From Ooceraea biroi (Eukaryota > Arthropoda > Insecta > Hymenoptera > Formicidae): DNA of 64,000 nt. The translations under genes were made by a program, and so were the position numbers. The number at the start of each line of letters is the position of its first letter. Position 1 is the stretch's first letter. The notes below the pieces were generated by a model, which saw nothing but the letters and a program-made list of their open reading frames with translations, ran no database searches and had not been told where the DNA came from. Location of the stretch: contig NC_039518.1 of assembly GCF_003672135.1 (NCBI RefSeq), positions 8,062,136 to 8,126,135 on the forward strand. The letters run 5' to 3'. Positions 24,302-36,256 of this stretch are shown one piece after another.

Positions 24302-25587
24302 TTAGGTTGTTCATTAAGTTCTGCGGTTTTCTCGATAGATAGCGTTTGTCCATTGAAAAAGATAGCATGCATCGCCTGATCCGCGGATTGCCGCGTACTC
24401 CGTGACAGGTTAGACAACGCTTGACATTTCGCCAGAGTCTTTGTTGCGTTTTGACGTGTTGAGTGTACGCGCTATTCATTGAAAATGGAGGATCAAAAGG
24501 TGCATTTTCGGCACATTTTGCTATTTTTCTTCCGCAAAGGAGTAAAAGCGACAGACGCGCAACGTGAGATATGTCGCGTGTACGGGGACTCGGCCATAAG
24601 CGCTGACACTTGTCAGCGTTGGTTTGCGCGCTTTCGTTCCGGAGATGTGAACGTCTCCGATGCTGCTCGCTCCGGTCGTCCATCCACCGCTGACGACGAC
24701 CAAATCGTCGCCGCAATCAAAGCAGACCGACACCTGACGACGCGGGAGATCGCGGAGCGCTTCGACATCGCCCATACAACGGTTGCGCAGCGATTAAAAC
24801 GGCTTGGGATGTCGAAAAAAGCAGATGTTTGGGTCCCTCACGAGCTCACCGAAAAGAACATTTTGGACCGCGTCATGATCTGTGAATCCCTGCTGAAATG
24901 GAACTCGCTGGAGGCCTTTCTCAAACGGGTGGTCACGGGAGATGAAAAATGGGTGGTACATAACAACATTCGACGCAAGCGGTCATGGTGCGGTCCGGGT
25001 GAGTCGTCACAATCGGTTGCCAAAGCGGATTTGCATCCGAAGAAAGTGATGCTGAGTGTGTGATGGGATTGGCGAGGCGTCCTGTACTTCGAGCTGCTTC
25101 CGCGCGGTCGGACCATCGACGCCGAGAAGCATTGCGCTCAGTTAGAAAAATTGAAGCAGGCAGTGGCGGAGAAGCGGCCGGAATTGGCGAACAGGAAGGG
25201 CGTTGTCTTCCACCACGACAACGCCAAACCACACACTGCTTCGGTGACCAAGAAGAAGTTGAAGCGCTTTGGCTGGGAAGTCATGCAGCACCCACCGTAC
25301 TCCCCAGACCTTGCGCCGTCGGATTACCATCTGTTCCGGTCACTCGAAAACAATCTCGACGGGCAGCGCTTTAATTCAGTGGACGATATTCAAACGTACT
25401 TGAAGGACTTTTTCGCGCAGAAGTCGCGCGACTTCTACAAACGCGGCATTATGTCCCTTCCAGAACGTTGGCAGAAGGTGGTCGATCAAGATGGACAATA
25501 CATTCTAGATTGAATAAATGTGTAAGTACAATAGATTTATGTTTTAATTTAGGGCAAAAAAACCGCAGAACTTAATGAACAACCTAA
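24302..25587 (+). mobile_element. Mariner element, full length, nearly intact
   Basis: 1286-bp element with inverted ends TTAGGTTGTTCATTAAGTTC (left, and read inward at right), and TA on both sides (24300-24301, 25588-25589). The gene is on the plus strand and more GC-rich than those of the other mariners here, which suggests a different source lineage or age. Confidence 0.94.
24485..25513 (+). pseudogene. Mariner transposase with a single nonsense codon
   Basis: The ATG at 24485 opens MEDQKVHFRHILLFFFRKG. A helix-turn-helix DNA-binding region follows, with the linker segment WVPHEL near residue 120. The DD34D core is complete: TGDEKW, HHDNAKPH and YSPDLAPSDYH, ending DGQYILD before TGA at 25511-25513. 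That is 342 sense positions, the usual mariner length. The only break visible is TGA at 25061-25063 (codon 193), where the conserved SVWWD motif calls for TGG; one G-to-A change explains it. The frame is otherwise open, so inactivation looks recent or the base may be polymorphic or a sequencing error. An upstream TTG-initiated extension (24479) is not needed. Confidence 0.93.
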
Positions 25588-25589
25588 TA

Positions 25590-27299
25590 ATTAATAAAGA
25601 TCTTTTCCGCCAGCTCTGAGTTGCCCTTACTTGTCCGATCTCGCGCATTGATTTCGACAAACATGCAATAAATTCAGCTTTATTATTTCTTGCGATCTAG
25701 ATGGTAGCTAATGGGTTCTTAATCTTGATAAATAAGGAGCGAGGAAACGAAGAGAAAGAAGAGAGAACATGAGTGTTTAACTTTTCCTTTCTTATTAAAG
25801 AAGATTTGAAAATCGATTACGTTGCTCTCTCTCTCTCTCCTTTTAGAAAAAAAAGAAGAGTTATAAGAAGAGAGTAATTTTAAATCTTCTTAAAACAATA
25901 AAGAGCTTAGGAAGAATTAATTTCTAATAGAAATTTGCGTCAAATGTGAAAACAAAGAGAAGTACACGAGTGTAATCGAGGGGTTTCCCTTTTCGAGCCA
26001 CGACAACGCGACGTTGAGCCCTTGCACGTGGAAGGATGGACCAAAGGATCGAAAGTCAAGTAAATCTGTTCCAATTCCCTTAATTCTGCGCCCCCGCGCA
26101 GCCCGGTAGCCACGCTCACGTTTATCCCTCACTTATTTCGTACTTCCCGCTCGCCTCGCCCTGGGGGTGCCTTACTTATTCTCTTAAGCCCGCTTCCACC
26201 CTGCCGGGTTTCCCCAACGTGACATTGTCCCGACTATCGTGTAACGACTTTCATTAATCTTCCGTCGCGTCGACCGTCGTCTGATAACGTAAATTTACCT
26301 CTCGTGCAGTTCACGCGTGTCAGCCGCTAACCCTTCCGCTTCTTTTTCAATCAGCTTTTAGCGTAACGACACGGTACCAGCAAGGATGCGATGCGCGGGG
26401 ACTCTAAAGACGAAACTCCTTTGATTCAATCAATCAAAACAGCCAGTCGATTCTGATCGATCGCGCGGTACATGGCGCGACTCGTAAAAGAAATTCGAAA
26501 AGCAATCTCAACCAGATTCCTTAACACAATTTCCCTCGTCGGCTGCGTCCTATTTATTCGCGAGGTAACAAAGGTAGCGAGAAATAACTCATCGGCGACG
26601 TGCCGAATTGAATCTTCCTCGAGAGGTGTTCGTTCAATTAGACACTCGATTTATTAATCGGCCGGTAAGTCTTTTATCTCGGCGCTTCCTTCCGCCGGCG
26701 GACGGGAAATCTTTCTCCTAGCGCCGTCTTTTTTTCTCGCCCGCTCCGCCGAGATTTCCGCCGATCGTTTGCCCCTCGTTCGAGATTATCAGTAATTACG
26801 AAACTTTCCAAGAGAAACGAATCGTCGCGAGTTTACGAAGTCGGTTATTAATCGCCCGCTCGCGGAATGCTCGAGAGGAGGCGCCGATTTTACCGAGTAT
26901 CCGTTATATTACTCTGACGGGCAGCCAAAGAGATACTCTCGAACGACATGGAAATTAATCCGACAATTTAGATCGCATCTATGCTAAAAATGCTCAAGTA
27001 TCAACTCATTAATTCTAATAATCATCGAACGATCTGCCACATCAGGAACTTCGTCGTACGAAGCTGTCATTGCACCAGCTGAAGCTGCGATATTCCGTCA
27101 CGAATTTGCCTCCATCCCGTGATGATGTCATCTAAATTATCGGCACTGACCGCTTCATTGTCGTCGCTAATAGCTTAGTCTATGCAGCGCTCGATCTTTG
27201 CTACGAGCCTTACATATGCAGGCCTTACGTATCCTCCTGCTTGCGATTTTAATAATCTAATCAGCGGAGAGAAATAAATCCACTCGAACAAATTGATAG
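25590..27299. other. No gene recognised; intergenic sequence
   Basis: A (CT)n tract lies at 25825-25838, amid AT-rich, A/G-rich sequence. No coding region or element ends seen. Confidence 0.55.
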
Positions 27300-27495
27300 T
27301 ATTAGGAGTGTGATTTAGTTTTGAGGGTTTTGCAACAGATGGCTGTAGTGTCAGTTTCTTCCAATAGCTGTTGTTTCTTACGGTCTTGACATTATCCATC
27401 ACATTTAGTAGCATTATAGCAATAGATGCAACAGTCGTGTTTATATCATCGTAAAAATGCAACTTCCGAAAGCTTTTTAGCATTTTCGACATGCG

Positions 27496-28346
27496 TTGCT
27501 TTTGTTTTTTAATCAAAAGAAAACTGCGGCTCACGGTTATAGAATTCTTGTCGAAACTTATGGTGATTCTGCCCCATCAATTAAGGACAAAGAACGCTCG
27601 GGACAACCAAGAAAGCTTGAAAATGCAGATTTGCAAGCATTCTTGCACGAAAATCCAACACGACCCACTTCGGAACTTGCCAGAGCATTAAATGTTGATC
27701 GTACAACAGTTGCCAAACATTTACATGAAATGGGAAAAATTCAGAAAGGAGGGAAATGGGTTCGACATCAATTATCGGAAAGTGCCATTTGAACATTTGC
27801 ATTTCGTTGATCGCCAGGCAAAAAAAGAAGAGTCTTTTGTCTCGGATTGTTACTGGGGATGAAAAGTGGATCTATTTTGATAATCCGAAACGCGGAAAAT
27901 CATGGGTGGATCCAGGCGAAGCATCAACATCCACTCCGAGACGCAATATTCACGGTTGAAAAGTAATGCTCTGTATTTGGTGGGATAGTGTACTATGAGC
28001 TGTTAAATCCGCACGAGACTGTCACGGCTGATCGTTATCGACACCAATTGTACAAGTTGAAGCAAGCATTGGACGAAAAACGACCACCAATTGCGAGTAA
28101 ACGACGGAAAGTGATTCTTCTTCGTGACAACGCTCGACCTGACGTTGCGTCATCAGTGAAACAAACACTATTAGAGCTCGAATGGCAAGTCTTACCGCAC
28201 CCCGCGTATTCTCCATGCGATTATTATTTGTTCCGGTCGATGCAAGACGCTTTAGAGGATACACACTTTGATAATTTGGAAGAAGTGCGAAAATTCGTCG
28301 ACGAATGGATCAACTGAAAAGAAGAGTCATTTTATCGTGGTGGAAT
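27496..28346 (+). pseudogene. Mariner transposase, N-terminal segment through first internal unit
   Basis: The left segment encodes FFNQKKTAAHGYRILVETYG, then jumps by an internal deletion (about 20 residues of the family's HTH linker missing) to DKERSGQPRKLENADLQ and the second HTH (ELARALNVDRTTVAKHL). The frame breaks after WVRHQLSE, resumes at ICISLIARQKKK, continues through TGDEKWIYF and breaks again after MLCIWWD. The last segment (VYYELL to FVDEWIN) is open, but the catalytic region reads LLRDNARP then YSPCDYYLF: the usual DLAP before the third Asp is deleted, leaving 30 rather than 34 residues between the second and third Asp. Inactive. Confidence 0.88.
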
Positions 28347-28352
28347 CCATCT
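27676..28352 (+). repeat. Array unit 1 (677 bp, ancestral form)
   Basis: Keeps the full WVDPGEASTSTPRRNIHG coding sequence near 27905-27957; units 2-6 have lost 10 nt here. Confidence 0.93.
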
Positions 28353-29019
28353 CTTGCCAGAGCATTAAATGTTGATCGTACAACAGATACCAAACATTTA
28401 CATGAAATGGGAAAAATTCAGAAAGGAAGGAAATGGGTTCGACATCAATTATCGGAAAGTGCCATTTGAACATTTGCATTTCGTTGATCGCCAGGCAAAA
28501 AAAGAAGAGTCTTTTGTCTCGGATTGTTACTGGGGATGAAAAGTGGATCTATTTTGATAATCCGAAACGCAGAAAATCATGGGTGGATCATCAAAATCCA
28601 CTCCGAGACGCAATATTCACGGTTGAAAAGTAATGCTCTGTATTTGGTGGGATAGTGTACTATGAGCTGTTAAATCCGCGCGAGACTGTCACGGCTGATG
28701 GTTATCGACACCAATTGTACAAGTTGAAGCAAGCATTGGACGAAAAACGACCACCAATTGCGAGTAAACGACGGAAAGTGATTCTTCTTCGTGACAACGC
28801 TCGACCTGACGTTGCGTCATCAGTGAAACAAACACTATTAGAGCTCGAATGGCAAGTCTTACCGCACCCCGCGTATTCTCCATGCGATTATTATTTGTTC
28901 CGGTGGATGCAACACGCTTTAGAGGATACACACTTTGATAATTTGGAAGAAGTGCGAAAATTCGTCGACGAATGGATCAACTGAAAAGAAGAGTCATTTT
29001 ATCGTGGTGGAATCCATCT
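28353..29019 (+). repeat. Array unit 2 (667 bp)
   Basis: Carries the 10-nt deletion after WVD. It shares GGAAGG near 28427 with unit 4 and has AGATACC where most units have AGTTGCC. Confidence 0.93.
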
Positions 29020-29686
29020 CTTGCCAGAGCATTAAATGTTGATCGTACAACAGTTGCCAAACATTTACATGAAATGGGAAAAATTCAGAAAGGAGGGAAA
29101 TGGGTTCGACATCAATTATCGGAAAGTGCCATTTGAACATTTGCATTTCGTTGATCGCCAGGCAAAAAAAGAAGAGTCTTTTGTCTCGGATTGTTACTGG
29201 GGATGAAAAGTGGATCTATTTTGATAATCCGAAACGCAGAAAATCATGGGTGGATCATCAACATCCACTCCGAGACGCAATATTCACGGTTGAAAAGTAA
29301 TGCTCTGTATTTGGTGGGATAGTGTACTATGAGCTGTTAAATCCGCACGAGACTGTCACGGCTGATCGTTATCGACACCAATTGTACAAGTTGAAGCAAG
29401 CATCGGACCAAAAACGACCACCAATTGCGAGTAAACGACGGAAAGTGATTCTTCTTCGTGACAACGCTCGACCTGACGTTGCGTCATCAGTGAAACAAAC
29501 ACTATTAGAGCTCGAATGGCAAGTCTTACCGCACCCCGCGTATTCTCCATGCGATTATTATTTGTTCCGGTGGATGCAACACGCTTTAGAGGATACACAC
29601 TTTGATAATTTGGAAGAAGTGCGAAAATTCGTCGACGAATGGATCAACTGAAAAGAAGAGTCATTTTATCGTGGTGGAATCCATCT
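29020..29686 (+). repeat. Array unit 3 (667 bp)
   Basis: Has the 10-nt deletion. Private change TCGGACCAAAAA near 29403 (Ser for Leu, Gln for Glu). Confidence 0.93.
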
Positions 29687-30353
29687 CTTGCCAGAGCATT
29701 AAATGTTGATCGTACAACAGTTACCAAACATTTACATGAAATGGGAAAAATTCAGAAAGGAAGGAAATGGGTTCGACATCAATTATCGGAAAGTGCCATT
29801 TGAACATTTGCATTTCGTTGATCGCCAGGCAAAAAAAGAAGAGTCTTTTGTCTCGGATTGTTACTGGGGATGAAAAGTGGATCTATTTTGATAATCCGAA
29901 ACGCAGAAAATCATGGGTGGATCATCAACATCCACTCCGAGACGCAATATTCACGGTTCAAAAGTAATGCTCTGTATTTGGTGGGATAGTGTACCATGAG
30001 CTGTTAAATCCGCGCGAGACTGTCACGGCTGATGGTTATCGACACCAATTGTACAAGTTGAAGCAAGCATTGGACGAAAAACGACCACCAATTGCGAGTA
30101 AACGACGGAAAGTGATTCTTCTTCGTGACAACGCTCGACCTGACGTTGCGTCATCAGTGAAACAAACACTATTAGAGCTCGAATGGCAAGTCTTACCGCA
30201 CCCCGCGTATTCTCCATGCGATTATTATTTGTTCCGGTGGATGCAACACGCTTTAGAGGATACACACTTTGATAATTTGGAAGAAGTGCGAAAATTCGTC
30301 GACGAATGGATCAACTGAAAAGAAGAGTCATTTTATCGTGGTGGAATCCATCT
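29687..30353 (+). repeat. Array unit 4 (667 bp)
   Basis: Has the 10-nt deletion. First unit with GTACCATGAG (MYHELL) and GTTCAAAAG, both shared with units 5 and 6. Confidence 0.93.
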
Positions 30354-31020
30354 CTTGCCAGAGCATTAAATGTTGATCGTACAACAGTTGCCAAACATTT
30401 ACATGAAATGGGAAAAATTCAGAAAGGAGGGAAATGGGTTCGACATCAATTATCGGAAAGTGCCATTTGAACATTTGCATTTCGTTGATCGCCAGGCAAA
30501 AAAAGAAGAGTCTTTTGTCTCGGATTGTTACTGGGGATGAAAAGTGGATCTATTTTGATAATCCGAAACGCAGAAAATCATGGGTGGATCATCAACATCC
30601 ACTCCGAGACGCAATATTCACGGTTCAAAAGTAATGCTCTGTATTTGGTGGGATAGTGTACCATGAGCTGTTAAATCCGCGCGAGACTGTCACGGCTGAT
30701 GGTTATCGACACCAATTGTACAAGTTGAAGCAAGCATTGGACGAAAAACGACCACCAATTGCGAGTAAACGACGGAAAGTGATTCTTCTTCGTGACAACG
30801 CTCGACCTGACGTTGCGTCATCAGTGAAACAAACACTATTAGAGCTCGAATGGCAAGTCTTACCGCACCCCGCGTATTCTCCATGCGATTATTATTTGTT
30901 CCGGTGGATGCAACACGCTTTAGAGGATACACACTTTGATAATTTGGAAGAAGTGCGAAAATTCGTCGACGAATGGATCAACTGAAAAGAAGAGTCATTT
31001 TATCGTGGTGGAATCCATCT
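30354..31020 (+). repeat. Array unit 5 (667 bp)
   Basis: Has the 10-nt deletion. Nearly identical to units 4 and 6, the youngest-looking part of the array. Confidence 0.93.
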
Positions 31021-31687
31021 CTTGCCAGAGCATTAAATGTTGATCGTACAACAGTTGCCAAACATTTACATGAAATGGGAAAAATTCAGAAAGGAGGGAA
31101 ATGGGTTCGACATCAATTATCGGAAAGTGCCATTTGAACATTTGCATTTCGTTGATCGCCAGGCAAAAAAAGAAGAGTCTTTTGTCTCGGATTGTTACTG
31201 GGGATGAAAAGTGGATCTATTTTGATAATCCGAAACGCAGAAAATCATGGGTGGATCATCAACATCCACTCCGAGACGCAATATTCACGGTTCAAAAGTA
31301 ATGCTCTGTATTTGGTGGGATAGTGTACCATGAGCTGTTAAATCCGCGCGAGACTGTCACGGCTGATGGTTATCGACACCAATTGTACAAGTTGAAGCAA
31401 GCATTGGACGAAAAACGACCACCAATTGCGAGTAAACGACGGAAAGTGATTCTTCTTCGTGACAACGCTCGACCTGACGTTGCGTCATCAGTGAAACAAA
31501 CACTATTAGAGCTCGAATGGCAAGTCTTACCGCACCCCGCGTATTCTCCATGCGATTATTATTTGTTCCGGTGGATGCAACACGCTTTAGAGGATACACA
31601 CTTTTATAATTTGGAAGAAGTGCGAAAATTCGTCGACGAATGGATCAACTGAAAAGAAGAGTCATTTTATCGTGGTGGAATCCATCT
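31021..31687 (+). repeat. Array unit 6 (667 bp)
   Basis: Has the 10-nt deletion. One private change, CTTTTATAAT near 31602. Confidence 0.93.
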
Positions 31688-32355
31688 CTTGCCAGAGCAT
31701 TAAATGTTGATCGTACAACAGTTGCCAAACATTTACATGAAATGGGAAAAATTCAGAAAGGAGGGAAATGGGTTCGACATCAATTATCGGAAAGTGCCAT
31801 TTGAACATTTGCATTTCGTTGATCGCCAGGCAAAAAAAGAAGAGTCTTTTGTCTCGGATTGTTACTGGGGATGAAAAGTGGATCTATTTTGATAATCCGA
31901 AACGCAGAAAATCATGGGTGGATCCAGGCGAACCATCAACATCCACCCTGAGACGCAATATTCACGGTTCAAAAGTAATGCTCTGTATTTGGTGGGATAG
32001 TGTACTATGAGCTGTTAAATCCGCACGAGACTGCCAAAGCTGGTCGTTATCGACACCAATTGTACAAGTTGAAGCAAGCATTGGACCAAAAACGACCACC
32101 AATTGCGAGTAAACGACGGAAAGTGATTCTTCTTCGTGACAACGCTCGACCTGACGTTGCGTTATCAGTGAAACAAACACTATTAGAGCTCGAATGGCAA
32201 GTCTTACCGCACCCCGCGTATTCTCCATGCGATTATTATTTGTTCCGGTGGATGCAAGACGCTTTAGAGGATACACACTTTGATAATTTGGAAGAAGTGC
32301 GAAAATTCGTCGACGAATGGATCAACTGAAAAGAAGAGTCATTTTATCGTCATCT
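31688..32355 (+). repeat. Array unit 7 (668 bp, ancestral form)
   Basis: Like unit 1 it keeps the 10 nt lost from units 2-6 (WVDPGEPSTSTLRRNIHG). It has lost 9 nt (GGTGGAATC) just before its terminal nonamer. The gene then continues past 32356 into the single C-terminal segment. Confidence 0.93.
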
Positions 32356-32470
32356 CTTGCCAGAAAGATGGGAAAAAGTTATAGAAAAGGAAGGAAAATA
32401 TTTTGATGAAGGTATTCATTCATTATCATATTTAAATACATGCGTTTTTGAGCAAAAAAACCCTCAAAAC
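32356..32470 (+). pseudogene. C-terminal segment of the amplified mariner transposase
   Basis: Reads LPERWEKVIEKEGKYFDEGI and ends in the terminal inverted repeat. It is the only copy of this segment and completes the gene begun at 27496. The LPERWEKVI...YF pattern is the standard mariner C-terminus. Confidence 0.85.
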
Positions 32471-32488
32471 TAAATCACACCCCTAATA

Positions 32489-35191
32489 TAATATATTTTA
32501 CTATCATAGTATCTATCGATTACCCGCCACCCCCGATTAATGCAACCAAGAATACCGCGCTCGCGTGCTACCCCGTACCTCGAAAAGAGGGTTGAACGCT
32601 TGGTCCACTCGAGGATCGAATGGACGCGGAGTTGGCGGCGTCGTGACGCGGAAGACATCGGCGAGAACGCGGTGGACGGCGTCGACACGGGGGTAGGTAC
32701 TTTCCACAGAGAGAATCGGCTCGCAAATCGCCTTTTCAGTGGCAGCCTGAAAGAAGCCCGGCGATAAGGTGGTTCCTGTGCAGGACGCGCTTCGCACGGC
32801 TACTGTAACCACCATGTATGTACGTTGCGCCGGTCGCTCGATGCGCCGAAGGCTGGATGTACGCCAGAGCAATGCCCAAAAAGCGTAAAATCCGAAAATC
32901 CGTAAAATCCAAGCCATTTCGCCGCTCTTCCTTCCCCACCCGGCCACCCACTCTTGTTATCTCTTTCTTTGCCTCCTTTCTCTCTCTCTATCTCTCTTTC
33001 TCTGGTTAGTGTGGCATCTAACCCGCAGCTTCCTTCGCCCGTACCACTCCGCCCACAAACATCCTAGCCGCCTCTCCACGCTCGAAACCCACCGCATTTA
33101 ACACACTCCGACTTCCTGTACATTCGCGCGAAATCTCCGTTAAGCTAGGAGCAAGCCGGGGCTCACCGCGACATCGCGCACGTTTCCGCACACAAGCTCC
33201 ATTCACGCCAAGCTTCCCCGAAAAACCGTGCGATCGTTCCTTCCGCTCGGCTTATTTCCCCGGGAAATCAGGTTACGGAGCAGGTTGGCTTTAATCCGAA
33301 ACTTGACGAAAGTGAGAAAGCGAAGTTAACGCTTTCTCGTTACTGGTGTGTATGTACAGTTATAGACGCTGCCGCGCGAGCCGCGCCGGAGAAGAGGAGC
33401 GATGCATTCCGTTGAAACGCGCGCCGAGCGTAAGAAGAAATAGGGGTAGGATCGATAAAGCTTTGCCGAGATGAACCAAACTTTCCCAACGAATTGTCGG
33501 ACTCGTTTGACACGCGAGCGTTTATTTTGCAAATGTACATAAATCATGCATAGTTGTACACAATTAACAACTTGTTAGCTGAATCCAATGTTTGCGAGTG
33601 CAGCCGAGCAACTGATGTGACCCGGCGTCAAAGCGTAATTTGTTCAACAGATTATGACACGTCGGTGTAAACAAGTGTGCGAGTTTGTTAATTTCATCGC
33701 ATCAGCGTGCATTTTCCAAATTTTCCCAGGCAGCTACCTTCGAGCCACGTGAAACCGTGGGCACACACGCGCGGCTCGCGGAAGGAAGGAAGAAACTTCC
33801 AACTCTGATGCATTCCGGTCCAGTTATCTTTTTTTCATCTTTATCAGAATTCGCGCTCCATCGAAACATCCGCGGCCTTTTTAGAAACGAAAGTCCATTA
33901 CACCGCACTCGACACGGCGATCAATACGCGAGTCGTTAAATCCGGAATTCGCAGAGCCGGGCATCCTCCGCGCCGGAAACTCATCACACCTCGGTCGGGG
34001 AGGCGGAGAGACTCGTGGAGAAAGAGCGAGAGATCGATGCGGAGAATGCGACAGAGAGGGCGAGAGAGAATGTCTGTCACTCGCCAAGTACGGTGGGTGC
34101 ATAACCGCATTTCGAAATCCGCTCCGGCGATATTCGCTCCGTCGAAATCACAATCGCGTACGGGAGAAGGACGCTCACTCGACTCAGCGTACGCATAATA
34201 CGTGCGATTTTTCGTCGTGCAATTTGTAGCGATTTTCTTGATGAACGAGGAGCACCAACACGTAGTGAGAAAGAGAGAAAGAAAAAGAAAGAGGCCAGAC
34301 GCGGAGGAACATCGCTTTTAATTTGTAAAGAAATAATCAACGTTGGATCGACAAGTCGAAATTGACTTGAGCAACTGGCTTGCGCCAGCACTTGATTGCA
34401 CTTCTATGAAGAAGCACGTATTGCATCTTCTCCAAGGAGGGAAAGGGAGAGGGATGAAAAACGTGAAAGAGAGAGAGAGAGAGAGGGAAGGCGACGGGAG
34501 CTGGCAATTGATAGACACTTTCGGGGCTTCGAACAAACCTAATTAATTCCTGGGAACCATACCGGGTAGTATTGTTCGATGACGCAGTCAATCCTTCGGC
34601 TGCAGACTAGAGTCCTATAAGCACCGACGGGAGTGATCTCACAAAGCCCGGGAGCCGGGTATTCGCTTGCCTTTGCGCTTTAACTACTCGGATGCCCTAA
34701 TGGTCGGCCGCAAAATAATCCCGGATAATTAATTCCGAGTTATGATACAGCTCAAACCGGCTAATGCCCCGCGTGTGTTTCAATCAGCAGTCGACAAGTC
34801 AAAGACAAGGCTTTGCGTCAGGGACGCGTCAGTGCGTCGTTGCGTGAACATGCAACGACTTTGTCGAGATTTAGCTTCTTGGTCACCAGATCCCTTTCCA
34901 AGACACTCGCGCGGAACGCGCGGTCTTTGAGCTGCCTGTGCGGCTACAAAATGACCGACATTTCCGCAACAGTAGCATCACTGCTGTAAGATAAAAGTGT
35001 TTTTGTCTCTTGGGAGACAAATCGATCGTCGGGAAATCTAGTTAAAAGAATCGAAACCACGTGCGAAACGTTTCAGCTCTGTTTCCCTCCTCGTCGCGCA
35101 ATCGATTCATGTAGAATAAACCGAAATATAAAAAAAGAGAGAGGGAGGTTCTAAAGTCTCTCAACGTAATGTACGCGGGATGTCGAGAGCG
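32489..35191. other. No gene recognised; intergenic sequence
   Basis: Mostly GC-rich DNA with chance ORFs. (CT)n/(GA)n tracts lie at 32978-33002, 34255-34290 and 34468-34484. No element ends or domains seen. Confidence 0.55.
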
Positions 35192-36013
35192 CACCCACAG
35201 AAAAGATTTCTGGACTTCATGCTATTACTCTTTAATCTATCATAAAATAACATCGCTATAGCGACAATCATATTTATTATTGAAAAGAAGCATATTTTAA
35301 TCTCGAATAGAAAATTCGAAATTCTAGATTTAAATAATCTTGGTGCTATCTCATTAATTTTCTCAGAAGGATCTAGATACAAATTTCTAGCAAGTTTAAA
35401 ATATTCTTGATTTAAGATCTAAATGACATCTTATTCTATTCTTCTAAGAGAATTTGTAGAATCTGCACAAAACGGCTAATATTTATGTGTTGTAATCGAA
35501 AATCGGGAAAGTGTTTATTTACAATGAATAAGTGGAAATGTCTTATCTCGAATCTTATTTCTCAAGTAAGTATATTGTACATACTTACTTACATTTCCAT
35601 ATCTTTTAATATTTCTTGTAGAGTATTGCACTTATTCATTGTAAATAACAGAAACACTTTCCCGATTTTCGATTGCAACACATAAATATTGGCTGTTTTA
35701 TCCGAATAAAGGACGCAGAAGCGCCGAGTCGACGAGCGACTGTGAGAAAATGATGCGTTGACATGGACGAAGCCTACTATAAAGTGGCGCTAATATCAAA
35801 TTATTCTACATAGAAGAATATATAAGCATAAATGTGTACATGTTACTCTTGTCTGAAGACAGTAAGACAATCTTATTTAATTCGAGAGAGAAGAATCGAA
35901 ATTACTGATTTAAATAAAAAATTGTTTGATTTTCATATTTTTTATACTTGTAATACGATTAAATTAGTCAAGAATATTTTTCGTTTTGTTATCAGAAATC
36001 CTTTCTGAGGGTG
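35192..36013. mobile_element. Unassigned terminal-inverted-repeat element, copy 1 (long form)
   Basis: 822 bp with imperfect ~20-bp inverted ends starting CACCC. It contains an internal inverted repeat (35474-35534 against 35630-35698) that could form a large hairpin. No transposase remnant is recognisable. The CACCC end does not let me choose a superfamily, and I see no convincing target duplication. Confidence 0.7.
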
Positions 36014-36256
36014 TACTTTCGAGACGCGAAAAAAATCCCTTTTTTCGCAAAGGGATTCGATATTTAATAATTTTCGAGAGAAAATCGTAAAAACAAGGAA
36101 ATGTTTGATGATCGTATTTTATACATCTAAAACGAAAATGTGCAAGAAAATGAAACATTTGCACACACCTAATACATGGAAGAAAAAGTATGTGCAATAA
36201 GTAACAGCACTCTTTTTCATCATCAGGATTTCCAGCGGATGGAACCAATGATGCTG

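Larger units (their letters stand above)
27676..32364 (+). repeat. Seven-unit tandem array of a transposase gene segment (period ~667 bp)
   Basis: Direct units start at 27676, 28353, 29020, 29687, 30354, 31021 and 31688, each at the nonamer CTTGCCAGA, which also occurs once more at 32356. At the left this nonamer encodes part of ELARAL in the HTH; at the right it encodes part of HLLPERW near the C-terminus. Each junction fuses the C-terminal sequence to the HTH sequence through this 9-bp identity, a clear microhomology junction. Confidence 0.95.
27302..32486 (+). mobile_element. SETMAR/cecropia-like mariner with internally amplified body
   Basis: The termini are inverted repeats: TTAGGAGTGTGATTTAGTTT at 27302 and, read inward from 32486, TTAGGGGTGTGATTTAGTTT. 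TA flanks both sides (27300-27301, 32487-32488). One N-terminal gene segment lies at the left and one C-terminal segment at the right. Between them the internal part is repeated seven times, expanding a roughly 1.2-kb element to 5.2 kb. The protein sequence resembles the transposase domain of SETMAR-type mariners (IVTGDEKWIYFDNPKR, SWVDPG). Confidence 0.9.

Noticed and set aside
27676..32364. Possible CRISPR array or tandem gene family
   Set aside because: Repeats are 667 bp of broken mariner transposase with no unique spacers, so this is a transposon-derived satellite.
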